Below, in pieces: positions 1 through 8,290 of a stretch of 64,000 nucleotides of DNA; within the stretch, counting starts at the first letter, position 1, and each line of letters opens with the position of its first letter. The stretch is taken from assembly GCF_030123325.1 (NCBI RefSeq), contig NZ_CP126106.1, positions 3,624,001 to 3,688,000 on the forward strand. Reading direction: 5' to 3'. The position numbers and the translations under genes were made by a program. This DNA is from Peribacillus simplex. Lineage in GTDB: Bacteria > Bacillota > Bacilli > Bacillales > DSM-1321. Under the pieces are notes generated by a model. It worked only from the letters and a program-made list of their open reading frames with translations. It had not been told where the DNA came from and did no database searches.

Positions 1-102
1 CACCAATTCAAATGGATTGGAGTGATTCAGCTCACAATGGGCATCCGGAAACATTTCACCCATCGTATCCAGACAATATCGAATTTGAGCTTTATTCAAC
101 AT
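1..102 (-). CDS. nth: Endonuclease III, N-terminal part (cut by window edge)
   Basis: The first 34 codons of a DNA glycosylase/AP lyase that removes oxidised pyrimidines in base excision repair. The visible protein starts MLNKAQIRYCLDTMGEMF and continues into the conserved HSNPFELV segment at the start of the HhH-GPD fold; the catalytic Lys and Asp and the iron-sulphur cysteines lie beyond the window. The ATG at 102 follows a strong GAAGGAGA ribosome site. It comes directly after dnaD, as in B. subtilis. The gene is incomplete only because the window ends. The identification rests on the N-terminus plus synteny. Confidence 0.88.
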   Translation of the reverse strand, partial: MLNKAQIRYCLDTMGEMFPDAHCELNHSNPFELV

Positions 103-124
103 ATTGGTTCTCCTTCAATTTACA

Positions 125-820
125 TTACTGCTCGAGCCAGTTATAGAAAGGCACATCTTTCAACGGTTGTGCAGTTTCGGTCTTTCGGTCCCTCTTTTGG
201 TGAACTCTAAATTTTTGTCCTTGCTCCCTTGCCTGTTCCAAGGTTTTAATTCCTTTCTTTTTCCACTCGAATAAAATTCGATCAATGTATCGGAAATTCA
301 ATTTTCCGGAAATGACAGACTCCCTCAGAGCTGACTTAATGATCTCAGGTTGATGGTCGTCTTCCATCCACATTGCCAATGTCTCACATTCAAATGGAGA
401 TAAAGGGCGGCCGAACTCCTGTTCAAATATCGTATAAAGGCTCTCCCCCGCTTTTTGGATTTCAGCTGACTCTGACTGTTTCAAAGTTTTCAAGAAACAG
501 TCCATCATTTTTTCATAAAGTGGGGACAACGAATATTTTTCCTGTCCGATTTCTTGACTCTCCTCAACCACCATTTCAACAAATCCCCTTTGGACCAAAC
601 GCTGGATCAAGAATAGACATTCCGTTTCCTGCAATGTCATTCGGTCAGAAAGTTGGGATGGCGCTGGGAAATGATTACCTTTATCGATGAAGCTTTGCAA
701 TTGTAATAATAGGACCATTTCTTGTTCATTCAGTCCCATTGTACTATAGTTAGTCAACAAAAAGGATGGAATCGTTATCGTTCCTTCCTTAAACCACGCA
801 TATAAATGTTCTTTATTCAT
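125..820 (-). CDS. dnaD: DNA replication initiation protein DnaD
   Basis: A primosomal protein that helps load the replicative helicase with DnaB and DnaI at oriC and during restart. The 231-residue product has the N-terminal winged-helix DDBH1 part (about residues 15-100, TIPSFLLTNYSTMGLNEQE) and the C-terminal DDBH2 part (about 125-200) with the family signature FRYIDRILFEWKKKGI, and it ends FYNWLEQ like the B. subtilis protein. I chose ATG at 820 because AGAGGTG lies nine bases upstream; a GTG at 832 in the same frame would add four residues but has no good ribosome site. Stop and nth start are about 20 bp apart, so the two are probably co-transcribed. Confidence 0.93.
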   Translation of the reverse strand: MNKEHLYAWFKEGTITIPSFLLTNYSTMGLNEQEMVLLLQLQSFIDKGNHFPAPSQLSDRMTLQETECLFLIQRLVQRGFVEMVVEESQEIGQEKYSLSPLYEKMMDCFLKTLKQSESAEIQKAGESLYTIFEQEFGRPLSPFECETLAMWMEDDHQPEIIKSALRESVISGKLNFRYIDRILFEWKKKGIKTLEQAREQGQKFRVHQKRDRKTETAQPLKDVPFYNWLEQ

Positions 821-936
821 GTATTTGGACACCTCTGGTTAAGTATAACATGAATAAGGCCCTCCGAATAAGTTTATAATTTTAACAAAAAACGGTTATC
901 TGCCAAATATGGCAAGATAACCGCTTCATCACGGAA

Positions 937-2229
937 TCAAGGATATAATCGATTTAATAGACGTGGGAACGGGATGGTTTCACGGACATGCTCGACTCCA
1001 CTGATCCATGCAACGGTGCGTTCTAATCCCAAACCGAAGCCTGAATGCGGTACAGAGCCGTATTTTCTTAATTCCATATACCATTTGTAAGCATCTTCGC
1101 TCAAGCCATGCTCATTGATTCTCTGTCCAAGCAATTCCTGATCATGAATCCGCTCTGAACCGCCAATTATTTCTCCATAACCTTCCGGAGCGATCAAATC
1201 GGCACAAAGAACCACTTCTTCCCTGTCAGGATCTGGCTGCATATAAAAAGGCTTGATTTTGGTTGGGTAATGAGTTATGAAAACAGGCTTATCATAACTT
1301 TCCGCTATCGCAGTTTCATGCGGAGCTCCAAAATCATCACCCCATTGGATATCATCAAATCCTTGTTCATGAAGGAACTTAATAGCTTCATCATATGTAA
1401 TCCGCGGGAAAGGAGCTTGAATTTGTTCAAGCTTCGCTGTATCACGGCCCAGTGTATTTAACTCAAGCTGACAATTTTTCAATACGGATTGGATGATGGA
1501 AGAAACGAATCGCTCCTGGACCTCCAGGTTTTCTTTAAATTCGATAAAAGCCATTTCCGGTTCAATCATCCAGAACTCGATTAAATGTCGTCTTGTTTTG
1601 GATTTTTCTGCCCTGAAGGTTGGACCAAAGGAAAATACCTTCCCAAGTGCCATGGCAGCCGCTTCCATATAGAGCTGACCACTCTGTGAAAGGTATGCAT
1701 CCTCATCAAAGTATTTAGTCGCGAACAACTCACTCGTTCCTTCTGGTGCGCTTCCAGTTAAAATTGGGGGATCCACTTTAACGAAACCTTCTTCATTAAA
1801 GAATTCATATGTAGCACGGATTATTTCATTCCGGATTTTCATGACTGCATGCTGCCGTTTTGAACGCAGCCACAAATGGCGGTTATCCATTAAGAATTCG
1901 GGACCATGCGCTTTAGGTGTAATGGGATAATCCAATGATTCATGAATGATTTCAATATCTTTCACCTGTAACTCAAAACCGAACGGCGATCGTTCATCCT
2001 TTTGAATGACACCTGTTACATACAAGGATGACTCTTGCGAAATCGATTTCGCACGAGCGAAAACTTCTTCAGCCACTTCAGCTTTCACGACCACACCTTG
2101 AATGAAACCAGAGCCATCACGGATTTGAAGAAAAGCAATTTTCCCACTGGAACGTTTGCTGGCAAGCCAACCTCCAATGGTAACTTCTTGATCGACGAAT
2201 TTGCTTGCATCTTTTATTGTAATTTTCAC
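937..2229 (-). CDS. asnS: Asparaginyl-tRNA synthetase
   Basis: A class IIb aminoacyl-tRNA synthetase charging tRNA-Asn. The 430-residue protein has an N-terminal OB-fold anticodon-binding domain (about 1-120), motif 2 FRAEKSKTRRHLIEFWMIEPEMAF, and motif 3 with GLGLERTVAWISG near the C-terminus, which ends RLLNRLYP. The start is GTG at 2229: GGAGGT lies seven bases upstream, whereas an in-frame TTG at 2244 falls inside that ribosome site. Length and start match the B. subtilis enzyme. It has its own sigma-A promoter and no T-box in the roughly 40-nt leader. In B. subtilis aspB is the upstream neighbour; here a catabolic island separates them. Confidence 0.96.
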   Translation of the reverse strand: MKITIKDASKFVDQEVTIGGWLASKRSSGKIAFLQIRDGSGFIQGVVVKAEVAEEVFARAKSISQESSLYVTGVIQKDERSPFGFELQVKDIEIIHESLDYPITPKAHGPEFLMDNRHLWLRSKRQHAVMKIRNEIIRATYEFFNEEGFVKVDPPILTGSAPEGTSELFATKYFDEDAYLSQSGQLYMEAAAMALGKVFSFGPTFRAEKSKTRRHLIEFWMIEPEMAFIEFKENLEVQERFVSSIIQSVLKNCQLELNTLGRDTAKLEQIQAPFPRITYDEAIKFLHEQGFDDIQWGDDFGAPHETAIAESYDKPVFITHYPTKIKPFYMQPDPDREEVVLCADLIAPEGYGEIIGGSERIHDQELLGQRINEHGLSEDAYKWYMELRKYGSVPHSGFGLGLERTVAWISGVEHVRETIPFPRLLNRLYP

Positions 2230-2279
2230 GGAATTTACCTCCAAAAATAGCTTAACTTACTAATGAATTTACTCTACTT

Positions 2280-2308
2280 ATTATACCCATAGCCCTGCTT
2301 ACAAGCAA
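2280..2308 (-). promoter_or_regulatory. Sigma-A promoter of asnS
   Basis: On the minus strand a -35 box TTGCTT (2303-2308) and a perfect -10 box TATAAT (2280-2285) are separated by 17 bp. They lie about 50 bp upstream of the asnS GTG. The rest of the 2230-2488 gap shows no reading frame of interest and no clear terminator for the regulator gene upstream. Confidence 0.7.
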
Positions 2309-2488
2309 ATAAATCAATTGAAGCGAAAGTTCCATGCCTTTTATATCACTCTTATTATGTTTTTGCAGCGTATTCGCCAATTTGCATGGTAGATTACTTT
2401 TCACTAACGACCGTACCCTTATTACAGTAAATTCTCTCGGTATATGTATCGATCGACATTTCTTTTTTAAACAAAGGCTTGAATCCAT

Positions 2489-4345
2489 TCAACCAATGGT
2501 AATCATTTTCGCCTTTAACAAGGTTTCAAATGATGCATATAATTGAAAAGCAATTTTAGGGTTTCTTATTTGGCAGGAAAGCAGCTCTTCAAGTCTTTTG
2601 ATCCGATAGCGTAAACCACTCATCGAAATGTTCAATTTTTTCATGCTGCATTCAAGATTTCCACCGCATTGCAAAAATACATAAAGCGTTTTCAATAATT
2701 CATTCATTTTTGGATCTTCTTTCAACAATAAAGGACCCAGCATTTTCTCTGCCTTTTGCAGGACCGCTGGAGTACTCCCAGTATGCATTAAAATGGATAA
2801 CAGATCGACTTCTTCAAATTTGGTAATATCCCGAGTTCCTTCATTCATATTCAAAGCGGTTAAAGCTTCTTGAAAAACATCGTGAGCCCGTTCCAATTCA
2901 TCACATATTGTGCTAAGTCCCATTTTAAAATTATATCCGCTGAAAACAGTATGTAAGTGATTGATGCATTCCTTGGTTAGAAATTGAAATTCATTTCCAG
3001 GACTCAGTGGTGTAAGCAATACGATATTACCATCCCTTAATGCTGTTAAGACGACTTGATTCCGCTTCTTAAAGAAACCATATATCTCCTCGATGATTTT
3101 CTGCTGAATGAAATAGTCATTCTCTGTCCCCCGATCGGAGGAAAAACGATAGCCCAGCACCGCAATGGTGTATGGATGATCCAATGAAGCGTCTAAATAC
3201 ATGCTTTTTTTGATTATTTCTTCTCTAGTAGCAAACTCTCCATTTAATATTTGTTCAAGAAATAGCCCTTTTACCCTTTCAAGGGCTTCAAAACTGCTTT
3301 TCTCATTTAAGAAGAATAAGGAAACAGTCATGGACACCCTCTCAAGAATCATTCGCTCGATTTCCAGGTTCGTTTTTCCTTCGACTCGATCAGATTGCAC
3401 AAAGGCACAATACCCATAAGTTTTATTTTGTAACGTTATGGGAGTATAAAGCAGCTCCATCCCATCTTTTACGATTCTTCCGGTCTCCAAAGAAGGACCA
3501 TTTTCCCTCTCTAATTTAAGCTGATTCCTGACTTCCCTCACCTTCCCTTTGTGAAAGCCAGCATGATAAACCTGATTGCCATTGAAATTCTCCATCAACA
3601 AAGGTATTTTCGTTTTCTGATAAACCATCCTCACTATGGATTGAAGGCTTCTTCCGTTAATTAACTCTTCTGTCAGCAAATTATGAATATCCATCACTTT
3701 TGACAAACTATTGCGTTCCTCCAGCAGCTTTTCATATGTTACGGCTAGCTCCTGAACAATCGGATCGGTTTTATAATATTTCAACTCATCCTGAATCTCC
3801 ATGCCCCATAAATGTTTCGATTTACCTTCGTATCTACACTCTGATTGCCCTGCTCCCTTACAGGCACTTTCCTTGAAAATCACTTCATGACCGCAGACCG
3901 TCGAATAATATCCACTTGCATAACCCGTCAATGTATAACAGACTGGCTTTTCCGCGATGCCTGTCTGGGTTATATGTTCCTCTGCTTCATAGGAATTCAC
4001 CCAAACCCCTTCCACTTTTACAGAGTGTACTTCCGCTTTACTATCCATCGATAATTTCAGATTCATAGTATTAACTTTTGTATAACCTTGCAGCATATGT
4101 AAAATGGGGCCTTGCCTCAGTATCTCCTTAACCGTTGACATATTCCCTTTTAGTGCCTTTTTAGCATCATTGACTCCGATATTCCAGCCGTAACGTATTA
4201 AGAAAGACTTCATTCTTTCAAATCCAATATTCTCGATCAAGTCCTTTCTTAAGGTACCGAAAATTGAAGAGGAAGTCAGGATCATCCTCTCATCATTTAA
4301 ATGAATTTCACCATCATCATTCTTAAGATTCAAAAGGTTCGTCAT
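2489..4345 (-). CDS. Aromatic-responsive regulator: XylR_N and V4R sensor with PucR-type HTH
   Basis: A 618-residue transcription factor probably sensing an aromatic compound. Residues about 10-115 (ILTSSSIFGTLRKDLIENIG) resemble the XylR_N activator domain and about 130-200 (GYYSTVCGHEVIFKES, then CKGAGQSEC) the V4R/4VR domain with its cysteine pair; both are the sensor of XylR/DmpR. The C-terminal half lacks a sigma-54 AAA+ domain and instead ends in a PucR/CdaR-like part with the HTH segment NISMSGLRYRIKRLEELL (about 575-595). The ATG follows GGGGGG. It has its own promoter and lies behind one HpaB gene, so it is probably the pathway-specific activator or sensor. The effector is unknown; 4-hydroxyphenylacetate or a related phenol is inferred from context. 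Confidence 0.8.
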   Translation of the reverse strand: MTNLLNLKNDDGEIHLNDERMILTSSSIFGTLRKDLIENIGFERMKSFLIRYGWNIGVNDAKKALKGNMSTVKEILRQGPILHMLQGYTKVNTMNLKLSMDSKAEVHSVKVEGVWVNSYEAEEHITQTGIAEKPVCYTLTGYASGYYSTVCGHEVIFKESACKGAGQSECRYEGKSKHLWGMEIQDELKYYKTDPIVQELAVTYEKLLEERNSLSKVMDIHNLLTEELINGRSLQSIVRMVYQKTKIPLLMENFNGNQVYHAGFHKGKVREVRNQLKLERENGPSLETGRIVKDGMELLYTPITLQNKTYGYCAFVQSDRVEGKTNLEIERMILERVSMTVSLFFLNEKSSFEALERVKGLFLEQILNGEFATREEIIKKSMYLDASLDHPYTIAVLGYRFSSDRGTENDYFIQQKIIEEIYGFFKKRNQVVLTALRDGNIVLLTPLSPGNEFQFLTKECINHLHTVFSGYNFKMGLSTICDELERAHDVFQEALTALNMNEGTRDITKFEEVDLLSILMHTGSTPAVLQKAEKMLGPLLLKEDPKMNELLKTLYVFLQCGGNLECSMKKLNISMSGLRYRIKRLEELLSCQIRNPKIAFQLYASFETLLKAKMITIG

Positions 4346-4374
4346 TATTCCCCCCAGCTTTCCTTTTACATAAT

Positions 4375-4424
4375 ATTATACTTTTTCCACACCTTACCTA
4401 TCAAGATAAATGTAAACGCATTCA
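4375..4424 (-). promoter_or_regulatory. Promoter and candidate cre site of the XylR_N/PucR regulator
   Basis: On the minus strand TTGATA (4399-4404), an 18-bp spacer and a perfect TATAAT (4375-4380) lie about 30 bp before the regulator ATG. Directly upstream, at 4411-4424, the plus strand reads TGTAAACGCATTCA, one mismatch from the CcpA cre consensus TGWAANCGNTNWCA. This suggests carbon catabolite repression of the regulator, which is an inference. Confidence 0.6.
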
Positions 4425-4514
4425 TATCATGCAGTGGAGGAAAAACTGGCGGGAGTCCGATACAAACCATTCATTTTCACGTTTTCTTAATCAGATTGAT
4501 TCATTGGAGCTGGA

Positions 4515-6029
4515 TCAAACTTCAGCATTAATGCCTTCATATGCATTTATCCACTTATCATTTGTCCAGCCATGGAGGTCATAATCGTCCATGGCCAAGT
4601 CCACGAAAGCTTTGAATTTATCCGATTGTCCATTTGCATCTGCCATTTTCATGGTTTCAAGCCTAATATTTTCATGGTTACCCGCATAATTGATTTCATA
4701 TAATTCATTCCTGCCACCAAATTCCGTTCCGATGGAATCCCATATAAGTTTCATCAGTTTTACCCTTTCCACTGCCGAAACCCCACCTGAACCCTTATAA
4801 TATTTATCGAGATACGGACGGACCTCAGGGTTTAAAAAATCCTTGGAGCTTGATGGGAGTTGAATGAGATTACCTGCTACAACCTGTTCAAATATCTGTT
4901 TCACCTTTGGCCAAACCATTGGTGCGAACACCCTATATGCAGTTGCATATGTGCTATTTGGTAGAACAGTTCCATTCGGCCCTTCCATCGGATCCGTAGC
5001 CATCGCTGTCGAGATTGCCCAAAACATATTCCTGTAAGCAAGCACTTCCCCTATATTGGCTTGAACTCCCCTAAATTGATTCGTTCCTGCCATTTCCGTA
5101 GCTTTCATCAGAAGCCCAGCCATAAAGTCCAATTTCACCGCATAGCGTGTGCAGCCATGAAATGTATATCGATTCATCCACCCAGTCTTGGATCTAAACC
5201 CATTTGCAATTTCCACATCATTATAGGCGAATACATTCTCCCATGGGACGAATACATGATCAAGGACGATGACTGCGTCATTTTCGTCGAACCGACTGGA
5301 AAGCGGGTAATCGAAAGGAGTGCCTGACTTGGCAGCCGTTTCTTCAAAAGACTGTCTGCTGATCATTTTTAATCCCGGCGCATTCATCGGCACAAAGAAA
5401 ATCAATGCATGGCTTCTATCTCCTTCCCCAAGATCGACAGGAGAATAATTCGCGACAAAATTATAATTCGTAAGTGCTGCAGAAGTTCCAACCATTTTTG
5501 CTCCGCTTACGATTATCCCATCATCCCGCTCTTCCACCGTACGTACAAATACCTCTTTATTTTCATGTAGCGGTTTATTCCTGTCCATTGCCGGATTTAT
5601 GATTGTATGGTTACAGAAGGGAACTTCCCTGGTGGTTTTTTCATACCATCTTTTCGCATTATCTTCAAATCCCTTATAAAAATCGCTATACGGTCCCAAT
5701 GATCCTGTAAAAGCAGCTTTGTAATCAGGGGTACGACCCATGAAACCATAGCTCAATTTTGACCATTGTGCTATCGCATCCCTTGCTTCAAGCAGCTCTG
5801 TTGCGTTCTTTGAGGCCTTGAAAAACTTATGGGTAGTATGACCTTCATCTGTCTTAGCCGTTAAAATCCGTGCAGTAACCGGATCATGGAGAGCATCATA
5901 TAGTTGGGCAATTGACCTGGCAGAATTGCGATATGCTGGGTGCGTCGTCACATCATCTACTTTATCTCCGTTCAAGAATACCGTTCTTCCATCTTGTAAA
6001 CTTTCTAAATACTCTTTACCATTCATCAT
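4515..6029 (-). CDS. HpaB/PheA-type flavin-dependent aromatic monooxygenase, oxygenase component (paralog 1)
   Basis: A 504-residue FADH2-using ortho-hydroxylase of the 4-hydroxyphenylacetate 3-monooxygenase/phenol 2-monooxygenase family; it would convert a phenol to a catechol. Family marks are FMGRTPDYKAAFTG (the active-site Arg and Tyr region), FCNHTIINPAMDR (substrate-site His), DHVFVPWENVFAYNDVE and the C-terminal GTEFGGRNELYEINYAGN. I chose ATG at 6029 because GGGGGATG lies just upstream; an in-frame ATG at 6044 lacks a ribosome site. No flavin reductase (HpaC) gene is nearby. It is divergent from hpaG and shares its promoter region. Whether the substrate is 4-hydroxyphenylacetate or another phenol cannot be told from sequence. 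Confidence 0.85.
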   Translation of the reverse strand: MMNGKEYLESLQDGRTVFLNGDKVDDVTTHPAYRNSARSIAQLYDALHDPVTARILTAKTDEGHTTHKFFKASKNATELLEARDAIAQWSKLSYGFMGRTPDYKAAFTGSLGPYSDFYKGFEDNAKRWYEKTTREVPFCNHTIINPAMDRNKPLHENKEVFVRTVEERDDGIIVSGAKMVGTSAALTNYNFVANYSPVDLGEGDRSHALIFFVPMNAPGLKMISRQSFEETAAKSGTPFDYPLSSRFDENDAVIVLDHVFVPWENVFAYNDVEIANGFRSKTGWMNRYTFHGCTRYAVKLDFMAGLLMKATEMAGTNQFRGVQANIGEVLAYRNMFWAISTAMATDPMEGPNGTVLPNSTYATAYRVFAPMVWPKVKQIFEQVVAGNLIQLPSSSKDFLNPEVRPYLDKYYKGSGGVSAVERVKLMKLIWDSIGTEFGGRNELYEINYAGNHENIRLETMKMADANGQSDKFKAFVDLAMDDYDLHGWTNDKWINAYEGINAEV

Positions 6030-6141
6030 CGGAACATCCCCCATTCACAATCTTTCAATTTGAATTCCTAGCTTCATACTAACTAAATGTTCAAGGCATT
6101 TATCTGTTGAAACCCATCTTTTTTCTAACATTTTTTGTCTA

Positions 6142-6170
6142 ATTATACTGAATAATCTAAATATGTTGAA
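6142..6170 (-). promoter_or_regulatory. Promoter of HpaB paralog 1
   Basis: Minus-strand -10 TATAAT (6142-6147) with a weak -35 TTCAAC (6165-6170) at 17-bp spacing, about 110 bp from the chosen start. The weak -35 suits an activator-dependent promoter. It overlaps the -35 of the divergent hpaG promoter. Confidence 0.5.
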
Positions 6171-6194
6171 CTTAAACAAAAAATCATATACGAT
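6166..6194 (+). promoter_or_regulatory. Promoter of the hpaG1-hpaG2-hpaF operon
   Basis: Plus-strand -35 TTGAAC (6166-6171), a 17-bp spacer and -10 TACGAT (6189-6194). The -10 box is embedded in the tandem GntR-type operator at 6183-6206. Moderate match; the overlap with the operator is the main support. Confidence 0.45.
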
Positions 6195-6206
6195 ATCATA
6201 TATGAT
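6183..6206. promoter_or_regulatory. Tandem 12-bp palindromic operator (candidate GntR site)
   Basis: Two directly adjacent 12-mers: ATCATATACGAT (6183-6194, one mismatch) and the perfect palindrome ATCATATATGAT (6195-6206). The same element occurs three times upstream of the gntR gene near 18513-18569, including an identical adjacent-pair arrangement. It covers the candidate hpaG -10 box, as expected for repression. Confidence 0.65.
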
Positions 6207-6234
6207 TAATAATAAAAACAAGGGGTGAATGTCC

Positions 6235-7023
6235 ATGGCAAAAGCAAGAGTGAAACTTCAAAAGTCAGATTATTCAGAAGAAATAGAGATACAGTCGAGC
6301 CGCTATATTTTAATGAACGGTGATAAGTTGGAGGCATCACAAATCAACTTGGATAACCCTATTTCAGGAACGGTATATGGGACATTATTAAACTATAAAG
6401 GGTCATTGGCAGCATTGAAGGAAAAGGTCGACCATCCTCCTTATAATGAACCTCCTAAAGGGCCGATCCTTTATATTAAACCTAGAAACACATTTTCTTC
6501 TTTTTCAAATCCAGTTCCCCTTCCAAGCGGCATACCTGAATTGGAAATCGGGGCCGCACTTGGAATAGTAATCAGTAAAACGGCCACAAGAGTCAAGAAA
6601 GAACATGCATTGGATTATATAGAAGGTTTTACGATCGCCAATGATATTAGCATTCCGCATGAGAGCTTTTTCCGGCCTGCTATCCGCCATAAAGCCCGTG
6701 ATGGATTTTGCCCGATCGGTCCATGGGTCGTATCCAAGGAATCCATCTCCAACCCTGATTCTTTAGGAATTCGTGTATATATAAATGGAGAGTTAAGACA
6801 GGAAAATTCAACTTCAAATCTAATTCGCTCCATATCCCGCCTTATTGAGGATGTAACTGACTTCATGACTTTGAGTACGGGTGACGCCCTCCTAGTTGGC
6901 GTTCCAGAGAATGCACCGCTGGCAAAAGCCAATGATCATATCAGAATAGAAATAGACGAAATCGGATATTTGGAAAATACTATCATTCCCGAGGAAAAAC
7001 TATCACTGGAGGGGATTTTATGA
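6235..7023 (+). CDS. hpaG1: FAH-family decarboxylase/isomerase subunit, HpaG N-terminal-like
   Basis: A 262-residue fumarylacetoacetate-hydrolase-fold protein corresponding to the N-terminal half of enterobacterial HpaG (5-oxopent-3-ene-1,2,5-tricarboxylate decarboxylase/isomerase) of homoprotocatechuate degradation. Visible are IPELEIGAALGIVIS (the ExE metal ligands), GFTIANDISI, DGFCPIGPWVV and the FMTLSTGDALLVGVPE segment. ATG at 6235 is preferred because AGGGGTG sits seven bases upstream; an ATG at 6229 overlaps that site. It overlaps hpaG2 by 4 bp (ATGA), so translation is coupled and the products probably form a heteromer replacing the fused HpaG. It is the first gene of a plus-strand operon with hpaG2 and hpaF. 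Confidence 0.85.
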   Translation: MAKARVKLQKSDYSEEIEIQSSRYILMNGDKLEASQINLDNPISGTVYGTLLNYKGSLAALKEKVDHPPYNEPPKGPILYIKPRNTFSSFSNPVPLPSGIPELEIGAALGIVISKTATRVKKEHALDYIEGFTIANDISIPHESFFRPAIRHKARDGFCPIGPWVVSKESISNPDSLGIRVYINGELRQENSTSNLIRSISRLIEDVTDFMTLSTGDALLVGVPENAPLAKANDHIRIEIDEIGYLENTIIPEEKLSLEGIL

Positions 7024-7808
7024 AGAGAGCACGTGTAGCCTATGCAGGTGCCGTACATCCAGCAAGCGAATATTATGGCCGGCTCAAATTGGCGGATGGC
7101 AGGATTGTCAATGAGCAGGATGTTGTCTGGCTTCCCCCGGTGGAACCACGAACTGTCTTCGCACTTGGCTTGAATTATGCAGACCATGCGAAGGAGCTTG
7201 CTTTTAATGCCCCGGAAGAACCCCTTGCGTTCTTAAAAGGTCCCAATACCTTTATCGGCCACCGAGGACAGACAAGACGGCCTGCTGATGCAGCCTATAT
7301 GCATTATGAATGTGAACTTGCAGTGGTCATAGGTAAAAAGGCGAAGAACATAAAAAAGGAAGAAGCCTTTAAGTATGTAAGTGGATATACGATTGCAAAT
7401 GATTATGCAATACGGGATTATCTGGAGAATTACTACCGACCAAACTTAAAGGTCAAAAATCGCGATACCTGCACCCCCATTGGGCCTTGGCTTGTCGATG
7501 CCGAGGATATTCCAGATCCTTCGAATCTTGCCATCAAAACTTACGTCAACGGAAAATTGACTCAGCAAGGCAACACGAAAGACATGATTTTCGGCATTGC
7601 TGATTTAATAGAATATTTTAGCGGCTTCATGACATTGAGCCCAGGCGATATCATATTGACAGGCACACCTGAAGGATTGGCGGATACTGCTGTAGGCGAT
7701 GAAATCATCACTGAAATTGAAGGTATCGGGAAACTCGTTAACACAATAGTCGGTGACGATATATTTACTGAAGGCGGGGATCGGCCGCACCTAAAAATCC
7801 ATAATTAA
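7020..7808 (+). CDS. hpaG2: 2-hydroxyhepta-2,4-diene-1,7-dioate isomerase/decarboxylase, HpaG C-terminal-like
   Basis: A 262-residue FAH-fold enzyme matching the second half of HpaG, which decarboxylates and isomerises the ring-cleavage product to 2-oxohept-3-ene-1,7-dioate. It has FALGLNYADHAKE, the metal-binding segment MHYECELAVVIGKKAK (ExE) with Asp in GYTIANDYAIRD, GPWLVDAEDI, and the FMTLSPGDIILTGTPEG signature. Its metal site looks more canonical than that of the upstream partner. It starts inside the hpaG1 stop codon and is followed 17 bp later by hpaF. No hpaH hydratase is present next to it, unlike the enterobacterial cluster. Confidence 0.88.
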   Translation: MKRARVAYAGAVHPASEYYGRLKLADGRIVNEQDVVWLPPVEPRTVFALGLNYADHAKELAFNAPEEPLAFLKGPNTFIGHRGQTRRPADAAYMHYECELAVVIGKKAKNIKKEEAFKYVSGYTIANDYAIRDYLENYYRPNLKVKNRDTCTPIGPWLVDAEDIPDPSNLAIKTYVNGKLTQQGNTKDMIFGIADLIEYFSGFMTLSPGDIILTGTPEGLADTAVGDEIITEIEGIGKLVNTIVGDDIFTEGGDRPHLKIHN

Positions 7809-7825
7809 CGGAAGGGACTGATCAC

Positions 7826-8212
7826 ATGCCTCATTTCATTATTGAATATACGGATAATATCAAAGATGAAATCCAGATTGACGGCTTATTAAGGAAGGTG
7901 AATGATGTATTGATTTCCTATCCTTCCATCTTTCCAATTGGCGGCATTCGATCCCGGGCCATTGAATTGAAGCATTATCGTGTTGCCGATGGTACAGAGG
8001 ATGATGCCTTTGTTCATGCCATACTAAAAATTGGAGCTGGACGTAAAGACAGTGATAAAACCAAAGTATGTGACCAACTTTTCGAAACGATGGAATCCCA
8101 TTTGGCTTCCCTCTTTTCAAAAAGATATCTTGCCCTCTCCATGGAACTTACGGAATTCAGTGATTTTGGAACATATAAGAAGAATAATATCCATGATCGA
8201 TATAATAAATGA
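7826..8212 (+). CDS. hpaF: 5-carboxymethyl-2-hydroxymuconate delta-isomerase
   Basis: A 128-residue tautomerase-superfamily enzyme that isomerises 5-carboxymethyl-2-hydroxymuconate in the homoprotocatechuate pathway. The catalytic Pro follows the initiator Met (MPHFIIEYTDNI), and family segments IGGIRSRAIELKHYRVADG and HAILKIGAGR are present; length matches the 126-residue E. coli HpaF. GGAAGGGACTG precedes the ATG. It is last in the hpaG1-hpaG2-hpaF operon and is followed by a strong hairpin. Confidence 0.9.
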   Translation: MPHFIIEYTDNIKDEIQIDGLLRKVNDVLISYPSIFPIGGIRSRAIELKHYRVADGTEDDAFVHAILKIGAGRKDSDKTKVCDQLFETMESHLASLFSKRYLALSMELTEFSDFGTYKKNNIHDRYNK

Positions 8213-8225
8213 ACAAGATTTCATA

Positions 8226-8262
8226 TTTAAAGGCCTTCCTCATCATCGGGAAGGCCTTTAAA
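8226..8262. terminator. Bidirectional terminator between hpaF and HpaB paralog 2
   Basis: A 14-bp perfect stem (8226-8239 with 8249-8262) containing AAAGGCCTTCC, with a 9-nt loop. It sits between convergent genes; the flanking A/T tracts within the stem would serve both strands. Confidence 0.75.
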
Positions 8263-8290
8263 ATAAAATGTTTTGCCAATGCTACCGGGA

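Noticed and set aside
2230..2488. T-box leader of asnS
   Set aside because: The promoter lies only about 45 nt before the ribosome site and no T-box sequence is present.
6229..6234. Upstream ATG of hpaG1 as start
   Set aside because: It overlaps the ribosome site AGGGGTGA; the ATG at 6235 has proper spacing.
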